Source: Robiginitomaculum sp. (lineage in GTDB: Bacteria > Pseudomonadota > Alphaproteobacteria > Caulobacterales > Maricaulaceae). From it: 6,423 nt of DNA. Below the pieces are notes generated by a model. It made no database searches. It was not told the origin of the DNA and saw only the letters and a program-made list of their open reading frames with translations. Numbering within the stretch: position 1 is the stretch's first letter; every line of letters begins with the position of its first letter. A program made the translations under genes and the position numbers. Location: contig JAKITZ010000146.1 of the NCBI GenBank assembly GCA_021647805.1, forward strand, positions 1 through 6,423, written 5' to 3'. Below are positions 1 to 6,423 of this stretch, in pieces.

Positions 1-1253
1 AGGAAATATTTGAACTTTCAGAACCCGGTGTGACGTTTGAGTTGCAAGTTAAAAGGGTTTATCCAAATGGCTCACTTGCTTCGCATTTGCTAGGTTGGGT
101 AAATGCTGATGGTTTTGGTGCCTCTGGGGTAGAGCGTTCGTTCGAGGCTCGTTTGCGGGACAAAGAGGATGATCTAAAATTGAGCATTGATAGCCGGGTG
201 CAGTTCACCTTGGAAGATGAACTGCAAAAAGCGATTGTTTTACACAAGCCATTGGCTGCTATTGGTTTGGTCACACATATTCCAACTGGTGAAGTGCTGG
301 CATTGGCCTCTTGGCCTGATTTTGATCCCAATCACTTTAGCACAACAACGCCTGATCATCGCCGTAATCGCGCCTTGATAGATCCCTATGAACTTGGTTC
401 GGTGTTCAAGCCGCTAACGATGGCTATGGCTCTTGAATCAGGAATGAAAATGGACGAAATAAATATTGACGTAAAACAAAAACTTGTAATTGCTGGTCGG
501 GAAATAAAAGATTTTCATCCGGGGCCAAGCCCGATGAACGCAACAGATATTTTAGTGCATTCATCAAATAAGGGAGCCGCGCGATTGGCTTTGCGAACCG
601 GTGCTAAAGCCCAGCGGAAGTATTTGGAGCGGTTCGGATTATTGGCTCCGGCACAGATAGAATTAAGAGGCAGTGCTAATGCATACATGGTTTCAAATAA
701 TTGGTCGGATATAAAAACGGCAACCATTGGCTTTGGTCATGGGTTGTCGGTTTCACCATTATCTTTTGTGTCGGCCTTAAGCGGGGTGGTGAATAATGGT
801 TTACAGGTACCGCTTACTGTTTTACCGGCAGATAATGATAATTTGGTAACGAAATACGTTGTCTCTCCAGAGACTTCACGGCTTGTGCGAACAGCTATGC
901 GTAGAGTTGTAATTGAGGGGTCTGGTAAAAAAGCTGATGTCCCTGGTTATGGTGTGGCCGGAAAAACTGGCTCAGCAGAAAAATGGGACTCAAAGCTGTC
1001 TGCTTATGCCAAAGACCGTAATGTTTCTTCATTTGTGGCGGTGTTCCCGTGGGAATCGCCGCAATATATGGTTTTTGTATTACTTGACGAGCCTCAAGGC
1101 GGAATTACAACATTTGGCTGGGAAACTGCCGGCTGGAATGCTGCACCTGCTGTGCATAACATCATTGAACGTATCGGGCCATTACTTGATGCGCCGTATA
1201 GTAGGCCGGATCAAGTTGCAGAATCTGAACTTTCAGCACAGGTAGGAGAATGA
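1..1253 (+). CDS. ftsI: FtsI (PBP3), septal peptidoglycan D,D-transpeptidase, 3' part
   Basis: This is a class B penicillin-binding protein that crosslinks septal peptidoglycan in the periplasm as part of the divisome. The frame is open from the left edge (first whole codon at base 3, 416 codons visible), so the GTG at 30 is internal and not the start. The N-terminal cytoplasmic tail, membrane anchor and most of the dimerisation domain lie outside the window; family members are usually about 550-600 residues. The visible part opens with the conserved RVYPNG..ASHLLG segment that leads into the transpeptidase domain. All three penicillin-binding motifs are present: SVFK with the acyl-acceptor serine at 399-401 and lysine at 408-410, SSN at 561-569, and KTGS at 963-974. 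KTGS replaces the commoner KTGT, a tolerated variant. GFGHGLSVSPL and a late SFVAVFPW..PQYMVFVLLDEP stretch also fit FtsI. The position directly before murE supports FtsI over other class B PBPs such as PBP2. It ends in TGA. Confidence 0.96.
   Translation, partial: EIFELSEPGVTFELQVKRVYPNGSLASHLLGWVNADGFGASGVERSFEARLRDKEDDLKLSIDSRVQFTLEDELQKAIVLHKPLAAIGLVTHIPTGEVLALASWPDFDPNHFSTTTPDHRRNRALIDPYELGSVFKPLTMAMALESGMKMDEINIDVKQKLVIAGREIKDFHPGPSPMNATDILVHSSNKGAARLALRTGAKAQRKYLERFGLLAPAQIELRGSANAYMVSNNWSDIKTATIGFGHGLSVSPLSFVSALSGVVNNGLQVPLTVLPADNDNLVTKYVVSPETSRLVRTAMRRVVIEGSGKKADVPGYGVAGKTGSAEKWDSKLSAYAKDRNVSSFVAVFPWESPQYMVFVLLDEPQGGITTFGWETAGWNAAPAVHNIIERIGPLLDAPYSRPDQVAESELSAQVGE
1244..1248 (+). 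promoter_or_regulatory. Ribosome binding site of murE
   Basis: AGGAG lies in the last codons of ftsI, 6 bases before the GTG start at 1255. It supports GTG as the murE start. An ATG at 1250 is followed by a stop after one further codon, so it cannot start a gene. Placing the site inside ftsI suggests translational coupling. Confidence 0.8.
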
Positions 1254-1254
1254 A

Positions 1255-2706
1255 GTGAAGCTGTCTGAACTTGCAAAATCGGTTGGGTTATCAGTATCTG
1301 ATCAAGATGGTTGCGATGCTCTTGTAACTGGCTTGGCGTTAGATAGTCGCAAAGTTCAGTCAGGTTTTTTGTTTGCGGCTCTGGCCGGAACACAAGTTCA
1401 TGGGCGGGAGTTTATCCAGATGGCTATCAGCAATGGTGCAGTTGCCATACTTAGCGATCAGATGATGATGGACTGCCAGATTCCTGTTTTGGTCGCTACA
1501 GATCCAGCGCGTAAGTTGGCACAAATGGCATCGATCATTTATCCAGACTCTCCACAAAACATTATCGCAGTTACCGGTACCAATGGCAAAAGTTCTACTG
1601 TGGAGTTTTTACGGCAAATCTGGCAAAATACCGGCAGAAAAGCTGCGTGTCTTGGCACGCTAGGGCTAACAACAGATGCCGGAGTTATTCCATCGGGATA
1701 TACTACACCAGATTGCATCGCATTACATCAGAATTTGAGCGAATTGGCGAAACAAGGTGTTACTGATTGTGCAATAGAGGCTTCATCACATGGGTTAGAT
1801 CAGCGTCGAATGGATGCAGTTGTTTTGTCTGCAGCTGGTTTTAGTAATTTAACTCAAGATCATTTTGATTATCATAATGATTTTACCGACTATTTTTCCG
1901 CGAAACAACGGCTATTTTTGGAGTTGCTGCCGGATAACTTTCCGGTGGCGATCAATGTTGATGATCAATACGGCGCTAAACTGGCTGATATTTGCCAGCA
2001 AAAAGGGCTTATGGTTTGGCGGGTTGGCTGGAGTGGTGTCGAAGTCAAATTGTTGGAAATTCAGCCCATGACGCACGGACAAAAACTGCATTTGCGGGTA
2101 ATGGGTGACGAGCATACGACCATCTTGCCATTGGTAGGGGAATTCCAAGCGTCCAATGCGCTCTTGGCGCTGGCTTTGTCCATTCAAACCGGCACAGCAA
2201 TCGTGCAGGCTTTGTCGGCTTTAGAGAAGTTAATTGGTGTACGCGGTCGATTGGAACTAGCAGGTATGAGTCGGTCGCAAGTCCCGGTTCTGGTCGACTT
2301 TGCCCATTCTCCAGATGGCTTGAAAAAGCTTTTGCAATCAGTCCGGCCGCATACAAAAGAAAGAGTTATTCTGGTGTTTGGCTGCGGTGGTGATCGTGAC
2401 TCGAAAAAACGGTCATTGATGGGGCAGATCGCCAGTGAATTTGCCGATGTGGTTATTGTTACTGATGATAATCCTCGTACTGAAAACCCGCAGAAAATTC
2501 GAACGGCAATTCTTGCTACAGCACCTGATGCAGTAGAAATCGCTGATCGTGAACAAGCTATTGCTTATGCTATTGAACGATCTATGAAGGACGACCTTAT
2601 AGTGATTGCCGGAAAAGGGCATGAACAAGGCCAAATTGTTGGTAATCAAGTGTTTGAATTTGATGATGTGCGAGTTGCCAAGCAATTACTGGAGAAGGCA
2701 AAATGA
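1255..2706 (+). CDS. murE: MurE, UDP-MurNAc-L-Ala-D-Glu:mDAP ligase
   Basis: This is a cytoplasmic ATP-dependent amide ligase that adds the third stem-peptide residue in peptidoglycan precursor synthesis. The 483 residues match the usual length. Domains run in the Mur order: an N-terminal UDP-binding domain with DSR at 30-32, a central ATPase domain with P-loop GTNGKSS at 108-114, then a C-terminal ligase domain. The TTPD substrate segment, E175 with SSH at 177-179, and YHNDFTDYFSAK with Lys217 (aligned by eye with the carbamylated lysine of the family) are all present. DNPR at 405-408 is the signature of meso-diaminopimelate rather than L-lysine specificity, and GKGHE at 453-457 is intact. 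The start is GTG, one base after the ftsI stop, with AGGAG at good distance, and it gives the typical M-K-L-S-E-L opening. The stop codon overlaps the murF start (ATGA). The mDAP assignment follows from the family rule and was not tested here. Confidence 0.97.
   Translation: MKLSELAKSVGLSVSDQDGCDALVTGLALDSRKVQSGFLFAALAGTQVHGREFIQMAISNGAVAILSDQMMMDCQIPVLVATDPARKLAQMASIIYPDSPQNIIAVTGTNGKSSTVEFLRQIWQNTGRKAACLGTLGLTTDAGVIPSGYTTPDCIALHQNLSELAKQGVTDCAIEASSHGLDQRRMDAVVLSAAGFSNLTQDHFDYHNDFTDYFSAKQRLFLELLPDNFPVAINVDDQYGAKLADICQQKGLMVWRVGWSGVEVKLLEIQPMTHGQKLHLRVMGDEHTTILPLVGEFQASNALLALALSIQTGTAIVQALSALEKLIGVRGRLELAGMSRSQVPVLVDFAHSPDGLKKLLQSVRPHTKERVILVFGCGGDRDSKKRSLMGQIASEFADVVIVTDDNPRTENPQKIRTAILATAPDAVEIADREQAIAYAIERSMKDDLIVIAGKGHEQGQIVGNQVFEFDDVRVAKQLLEKAK
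2691..2694 (+). promoter_or_regulatory. Ribosome binding site of murF
   Basis: GGAG, followed by AAGG, lies in the last codons of murE, 8 bases before the murF ATG at 2703. With the 4-base ATGA overlap this suggests that ribosomes finishing murE help start murF. Confidence 0.7.
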
Positions 2707-4112
2707 CATCTGCACTTTGGACTTGTGATGAAATCGCTTCTGCCACCGATGGAGAATTATTGTCCGGTGATGATTGGCAAGCTTCGGGTGTCTCTATCGA
2801 TAGCCGTACATTGGTCAAAGGTGATTTGTTCGTGGCATTGAATGTAGATCGTGATGGGCATGAGTTCGTATCTAGCGCGAATAAAGCCGGAGCTATTGCC
2901 TCGATTGTTTCTCGTAATGATGTTGTTGGCGCAAAGGTATTGGTCAGCGATCCGTTGCAAGCCCTGACACAGCTTGGCATTGCTGCTAGAAAACGATCGA
3001 GCGCCACTCGCATAGCAATTACTGGTTCCGTTGGTAAAACCAGTGTGAAAGACGTATTGGCCAAGGTTTTAACTGCCGATGGGGCAACTCACAGCTCTGT
3101 GCAATCGTATAATAATCAATGGGGTGTGCCACTGTCGCTGGCCAGAATGCCAGCTAACAGTAAATGGGGGGTGTTTGAAGTAGGTACTAATTCTCCGGGT
3201 GAAATAGCTTCTTTATCTGGCATAGTTCGCCCTAATATTGGGGTAATTACCCGAATTGCCGAGGCGCATTTGTCTGGTTTTGGGACAATAGAGGCAATTG
3301 CTCGCGAAAAGGCTTCAATATGGGCCGGCCTAACAGATGACGGTATTGCTGTATTGCCGGGTTCAGGGCCGATGGTGGATATATTATCGGCGCAAGCTAA
3401 TTGTTTTGGGGTCAAAAATTTATGGAGGTTCGGAACGTCTGCCAATTGTGATGTTCGGATTGTAAATTGGGAAACCGCAATTACTGGTTCCAGTGGAACA
3501 TTTGATATTCGCGGGAAAAGAATTGAAATTTCTGCTCCGGTTTCTGGCATGCATTGGTCGGAAGTTTTTGCAGCGGTAATGGCAAGTGCTGTGGCAGCAG
3601 GTCTGGATCCGCAACAGGTGGCGCAGGATTTACGACAAGTTAGAGCCCCTGATGGTCGCGGAACATTAAGTGAATTGCAATTGGTCGATGGTGGTGTTGC
3701 GATATTGGTTGACGACAGTTACAATGCAAATCCAGCCAGCATGAAAGCAGCCCTTGATACTTTGTCGCGATTTAATGCCCCGCGAAAACTAGCGGTTTTA
3801 GGGCAAATGTTAGAGCTAGGGCCAACAGAGGCCAGATTGCACAGTGAATTGTCATGGCCAATTGAACAAGCTGGAATATGTAAAGTATGGTGTGTTGGCG
3901 AATTGATGAGGCATTTGGCCGGCAAACTCCCGCTTAATCGACAAGCAATAGTACCTGATGATATTGCTGATCTTGTCGATCTGATTTATGCGGAGTTGCA
4001 AGATGGTGATATTTTGCTGGTAAAAGGTTCAAACGGCTCCGGTGTACACCGGGTTGCAAAGGGGCTTTTGCAAATAGTCGCAGAAATATCCAAAGAAAAG
4101 GGGCATAGTTAA
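2703..4112 (+). CDS. murF: MurF, UDP-MurNAc-tripeptide:D-Ala-D-Ala ligase
   Basis: This cytoplasmic Mur ligase adds the D-alanyl-D-alanine dipeptide using ATP and so completes UDP-MurNAc-pentapeptide. It has 469 residues, normal for the family. The N-terminal domain has the DSR segment followed by a G-DLF-AL pattern. The ATPase domain carries P-loop GSVGKTS at 108-114, the NNQWGVPLSLARMP block typical of MurF, and E159 in an EVGTNSPGEI loop. The C-terminal domain has D-D-S-YNANP at 337-344, the strongest MurF signature, and KGSNGS at 441-446. Two details are unusual. The loop after E159 reads TNSPGEI where many proteobacterial MurFs have NHxGEI, and the KGSNGS motif continues GVH instead of the RM-like residues common in relatives. 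Core catalytic residues are intact, so I expect a working enzyme. It overlaps murE by 4 bases and mraY by 1. Confidence 0.96.
   Translation: MTSALWTCDEIASATDGELLSGDDWQASGVSIDSRTLVKGDLFVALNVDRDGHEFVSSANKAGAIASIVSRNDVVGAKVLVSDPLQALTQLGIAARKRSSATRIAITGSVGKTSVKDVLAKVLTADGATHSSVQSYNNQWGVPLSLARMPANSKWGVFEVGTNSPGEIASLSGIVRPNIGVITRIAEAHLSGFGTIEAIAREKASIWAGLTDDGIAVLPGSGPMVDILSAQANCFGVKNLWRFGTSANCDVRIVNWETAITGSSGTFDIRGKRIEISAPVSGMHWSEVFAAVMASAVAAGLDPQQVAQDLRQVRAPDGRGTLSELQLVDGGVAILVDDSYNANPASMKAALDTLSRFNAPRKLAVLGQMLELGPTEARLHSELSWPIEQAGICKVWCVGELMRHLAGKLPLNRQAIVPDDIADLVDLIYAELQDGDILLVKGSNGSGVHRVAKGLLQIVAEISKEKGHS
4039..4052 (+). repeat. 14-base perfect palindrome inside murF
   Basis: CCGGTGTACACCGG reads the same on both strands. 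It covers the codons around Ser446-Arg450, just after the KGSNGS motif and about 60 bases before the murF stop. Roughly 0.4 perfect palindromes of this length are expected by chance in a window of this size, so it may be accidental. No function is assigned. Confidence 0.5.
4098..4103 (+). promoter_or_regulatory. Ribosome binding site of mraY
   Basis: AAGGGG in the last codons of murF lies 8 bases before the mraY ATG at 4112. The murF stop and mraY start share one base (TAATG), an arrangement that favours stop-and-restart translation. Confidence 0.65.
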
Positions 4113-5218
4113 TGTTGTATCAGTTGTTGTATCCACTTGCCGAGGATTATTCGATATTTAATGTACTTAGGTACATATCATTTCGGTTTGGAGCCGCTGT
4201 ATTTACTTCGTTATTATTGGCGTTTATTTTCGGCAAGCCAATTATTAACTGGTTGAAGAAAAAGCAAAAAAATGGCCAACCTATCCGCGAAGACGGCCCG
4301 CAAAGTCATATAATAGAAAAAGCCGGAACTCCGACTATGGGCGGAGTCCTTATATTGTTTTCAGGATTAACCAGCACTTTATTATGGGCGGACTTAAGTA
4401 ATCAATATGTATGGGTTGTACTTGGTGTTCTAAGCGGGTTTGGCCTTATCGGATTTTGGGACGACTATTATAAAGTAACCCGCCGTCACCATGGCGGCGT
4501 TTCCGCCAAAGTGCGGTTAATATTAGAGGCTTTGATTGCCGGAATTGCTGTTTGGGTAATCATGCAAATTGTCACAAAAAACAATGGTGGCGATAGTGCA
4601 TTGGCAAGCTCGGTAGCTTTGCCTTTTTTCAAAGATATGTTGATTAACCTCGGGCCGTTATACTTGGTGTTTGGGGTTTTTATAATTGTTGGAACTTCGA
4701 ATGCGGTGAACCTTACTGACGGTTTGGACGGTTTGGCGATTGTACCGCTAATGATTGCCATGGGTAGTTTCGGCGTGATTGCTTACATTGTTGGACGGGT
4801 TGATTTTACAGAATATTTGCAACTTCCTTATGCTCCTGGCACTGGAGAGTTGGTGGTGTTTATTGGTGCGATATTAGGGGCTGGTCTGGGATTTTTATGG
4901 TGGAATGCTCCGCCGGCAATGATATTTATGGGTGATACTGGATCGCTGTCACTTGGTGCCGCTTTGGGGGCGATTGCTGTTGCAGTGAAGCACGAAATTG
5001 TTTTGGCAATTATTGGCGGCTTATTTGTGCTTGAGGCGGTATCGGTGATCGTGCAGGTGACTTCGTTCAAATTAACCGGCAAGAGGGTTTTTCGCATGGC
5101 GCCGATACACCATCATTATGAAAAAAAGGGTTGGGCTGAACCGACGATCGTTATCCGGTTTTGGATCATAGCCGTTATTTTGGCAATGATAGGCCTTTCA
5201 ACATTGAAACTGCGATAG
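4112..5218 (+). CDS. mraY: MraY, phospho-MurNAc-pentapeptide transferase
   Basis: This inner-membrane enzyme transfers phospho-MurNAc-pentapeptide from UDP to undecaprenyl phosphate, giving lipid I. At 368 residues it is close to the 360 of E. coli MraY. About ten hydrophobic helices can be seen, roughly at 24-42, 75-92, 98-115, 135-154, 177-196, 210-228, 248-267, 278-294, 298-318 and 348-366. Family motifs are all present: TPTMGG at 73-78, the Asp pair D117-D118 in FWDDYYK, NLTDGLDG at 200-207, MGDTGS with Asp275 (equivalent to the catalytic Asp267 of E. coli), and HHH at 333-335. A lysine-rich cytoplasmic loop lies at 49-53. The NAPPA block and TLKLR C-terminus resemble alphaproteobacterial MraY as I recall it. 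The ATG start overlaps the murF stop by one base, and the gene ends in TAG. Identity is secure; the helix limits are estimates. Confidence 0.98.
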   Translation: MLYQLLYPLAEDYSIFNVLRYISFRFGAAVFTSLLLAFIFGKPIINWLKKKQKNGQPIREDGPQSHIIEKAGTPTMGGVLILFSGLTSTLLWADLSNQYVWVVLGVLSGFGLIGFWDDYYKVTRRHHGGVSAKVRLILEALIAGIAVWVIMQIVTKNNGGDSALASSVALPFFKDMLINLGPLYLVFGVFIIVGTSNAVNLTDGLDGLAIVPLMIAMGSFGVIAYIVGRVDFTEYLQLPYAPGTGELVVFIGAILGAGLGFLWWNAPPAMIFMGDTGSLSLGAALGAIAVAVKHEIVLAIIGGLFVLEAVSVIVQVTSFKLTGKRVFRMAPIHHHYEKKGWAEPTIVIRFWIIAVILAMIGLSTLKLR

Positions 5219-5222
5219 GTGA
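5217..5222 (+). promoter_or_regulatory. Ribosome binding site of murD, across the mraY stop
   Basis: AGGTGA begins inside the TAG stop of mraY and ends 3 bases before the TTG at 5226. GGTGA pairs with the inner part of the anti-Shine-Dalgarno sequence, so a short gap still gives near-ideal geometry. It supports TTG as the real start. Confidence 0.65.
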
Positions 5223-5225
5223 AAT

Positions 5226-6423
5226 TTGATACCGGTCAATGAATTTTTAGGCAAGAAGGTAGCGGTATTTGGTTTGGGTCGTACTGGGATTGCCGCTGCC
5301 AGATCGTTAAGGGCTGGTGGCACCTACGTTATTGGTTGGGATTCTTGTGAGGAAAAGCAAGAAGCAGCGCGTGATGTGGTCGATGAAATTTGCGATCTTT
5401 CACGGCGTTCAATGTCGGATTTAGCGGCCTTGGTTTTGTCTCCGGGAATTGCCCATACTTTTCCCGCGCCAAATAAGATAGTTGCTTTGGCCAAAGCCTG
5501 TGATGTGCCGGTCATTGGAGACATGGAATTGCTGGCTAGGGTCTTGGCAAAAATAGAGCCGGAAACCCGCCCTAAACTTGTCGGAATTACTGGAACTAAT
5601 GGCAAATCTACTACGACTGCTTTGCTTACCCATGTCTTGCAAAATGCAAATTTAGATGCGATCTGTGGTGGTAATATTGGCAGGGCAGTTCTTGATTTGC
5701 CAAGCCCGCGCAAAGGGCAAATATATGTGGTTGAATTGTCCTCTTATCAGTTGGAGCTAACGTCTTCTTTGCGGTGTGATATTACTTGTTTACTTAATTT
5801 ATCTGCTGATCATCTGGATCGTCATGGCGGCATGGAGAACTATATAACTGCCAAAAAACAAATATTTTCCCGCCAGCAGCCCTGTGACCAAATTGTAATT
5901 GGGATAGATGACCCGCAAACTATTTCTGTGATGTCAGAGTTAAGTTTTGAAGATGTTCCTGTTTGCGCAATATCGGCGGAAACTGTGCTGAGCAGAGGTG
6001 TTTGTGTTGTTGGCGGTAAATTGATAGATGCTATGGACGGTCATTCAAAGCAGGTGGTTGATTTAGGTGAAGCTGCGGGACTTCGCGGTCGTCATAATTG
6101 GCAAAATGCTGCGGCGGTTTATGCAATGGCTCGAAATCTTGGTTTAAGTAAAGAGAAAATTACCGATGGTTTGCTCTCATTTAATGGCCTTGAGCACCGG
6201 ATGCAATCATTGGGGAAACTTGGCAAAACCTTGCTTGTTAATGATAGTAAAGCCACCAATGGCGAGGCTGCGGCCAAGGCCTTGGCTTCGTTTGAGGATG
6301 TTTTTTGGATTGCCGGTGGCTTGCCAAAAGATGACGGGCTTGAAGCTGTTTTGCCGATAGTTGGGAATGTTCGTAAAACCTACTTAATCGGAGTTGCCGC
6401 CAAATCTTTTTCTAAGCAATTAA
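5226..6423 (+). CDS. murD: MurD, UDP-MurNAc-L-Ala:D-Glu ligase, 5' part with TTG start
   Basis: This cytoplasmic ligase adds D-glutamate to UDP-MurNAc-L-alanine with ATP, the second amino acid addition of the pathway. There are 399 codons with no stop before the right edge; family members run to about 440-465, so only the C-terminal end is missing. The N-terminal domain has GLGRTG in its Rossmann-like loop (about 16-21) and the LSPGI segment. The ATPase domain has P-loop GTNGKST at 123-129, E170 with LSSYQLE, and DHLDRHGGMENYITAK with Lys210 aligned by eye with the carbamylated lysine of E. coli MurD (Lys198). The C-terminal domain has NDSKATN at 339-345 and GGLPKDDG at 364-371. The start must be near 5226: an in-frame TGA lies at 5220-5222, there is no in-frame ATG or GTG close by, and TTG gives the M-I-P-V opening seen in alphaproteobacterial MurDs. 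The next in-frame TTG at 5274 would remove part of the glycine loop. It begins 7 bases after mraY. Confidence 0.95.
   Translation, partial: MIPVNEFLGKKVAVFGLGRTGIAAARSLRAGGTYVIGWDSCEEKQEAARDVVDEICDLSRRSMSDLAALVLSPGIAHTFPAPNKIVALAKACDVPVIGDMELLARVLAKIEPETRPKLVGITGTNGKSTTTALLTHVLQNANLDAICGGNIGRAVLDLPSPRKGQIYVVELSSYQLELTSSLRCDITCLLNLSADHLDRHGGMENYITAKKQIFSRQQPCDQIVIGIDDPQTISVMSELSFEDVPVCAISAETVLSRGVCVVGGKLIDAMDGHSKQVVDLGEAAGLRGRHNWQNAAAVYAMARNLGLSKEKITDGLLSFNGLEHRMQSLGKLGKTLLVNDSKATNGEAAAKALASFEDVFWIAGGLPKDDGLEAVLPIVGNVRKTYLIGVAAKSFSKQL

Noticed and set aside
30..32. GTG at 30 as the start of ftsI.
   Set aside because: The frame is open upstream to the window edge and already encodes matching FtsI sequence (ending in the PGV segment). 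A start here would remove the membrane anchor.
1412..1547. Two copies of TTATCCAGA (1412-1420 and 1539-1547), resembling DnaA boxes.
   Set aside because: Each differs from the TTATCCACA consensus at one position, they lie in murE coding sequence, and no AT-rich unwinding region or further boxes accompany them.
2597..3064. A 155-codon open frame on the - strand across the murE/murF junction.
   Set aside because: It lies wholly antisense to two conserved genes, its sequence is the mirror of conserved Mur ligase codons, and I recognise no family or clear ribosome site. Treated as a shadow frame, as are the other - strand frames such as 3116-3550 and 5324-5713.
3166..3171. Run of six G within murF, a possible phase-variation or error-prone tract.
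   Set aside because: The frame continues intact through conserved motifs on both sides, six bases is short for phase variation, and the gene is essential.
4326..4349. Inverted repeat ACTCCG / CGGAGT with an 8-base loop (4328-4333 and 4342-4347), a possible terminator or attenuator.
   Set aside because: The stem is only 6 base pairs, it encodes the conserved TPTMGG motif of mraY, and no proper T-run follows. The protein constraint explains it.
5120..5142. A-AAA-AAG slippery heptamer in the mraY frame at 5122-5128; a -1 shift would reach TGA within a few codons.
   Set aside because: It encodes the conserved E-K-K-G-W segment, I see no upstream Shine-Dalgarno-like stimulator or clear downstream hairpin, and the truncated product would lose the last helix. 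Probably codon choice.

Overview
The window is a stretch of a division and cell wall (dcw) cluster from a Gram-negative bacterium. All genes are on the + strand, in the order ftsI (3' part) - murE - murF - mraY - murD (5' part). I infer an alphaproteobacterium of moderate GC content (mid-40s percent by eye). The grounds are the MurD N-terminus beginning M-I-P-V before the dinucleotide loop, the MraY C-terminal half (a GAGLGFLWWNAPPA-like stretch, HHHYEKKGW and a TLKLR end), and a MurE carrying the DNPR signature of meso-diaminopimelate (mDAP) addition. I cannot name a genus.

Layout: bases 1-1253 hold the transpeptidase part of FtsI (PBP3), cut by the left edge. Bases 1255-2706 hold complete murE with a GTG start. 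Bases 2703-4112 hold complete murF, overlapping murE by 4 bases. Bases 4112-5218 hold complete mraY, overlapping murF by 1 base. Bases 5226-6423 hold murD, starting at TTG and cut by the right edge about 40-65 codons before its expected end. There is no intergenic gap longer than 7 bases, so no room for independent terminators or RNA genes. Each downstream start has a Shine-Dalgarno sequence inside the end of the gene before it, which points to one polycistronic, translationally coupled message.

The genes work as consecutive steps. MurD adds D-Glu to UDP-MurNAc-L-Ala, MurE adds mDAP, and MurF adds D-Ala-D-Ala to give UDP-MurNAc-pentapeptide. MraY moves phospho-MurNAc-pentapeptide onto undecaprenyl phosphate to make lipid I. 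After later steps (MurG and flipping, outside the window) FtsI crosslinks the product at the septum.

I looked for an undescribed system on both strands and found none. The window is an ordinary conserved operon, all catalytic motifs I checked are intact, and the reverse-strand open frames look like shadows of the real genes. The points worth a second look are small: the TTG start of murD, unusual residues in two MurF motifs, and a 14-base perfect palindrome at one of them.
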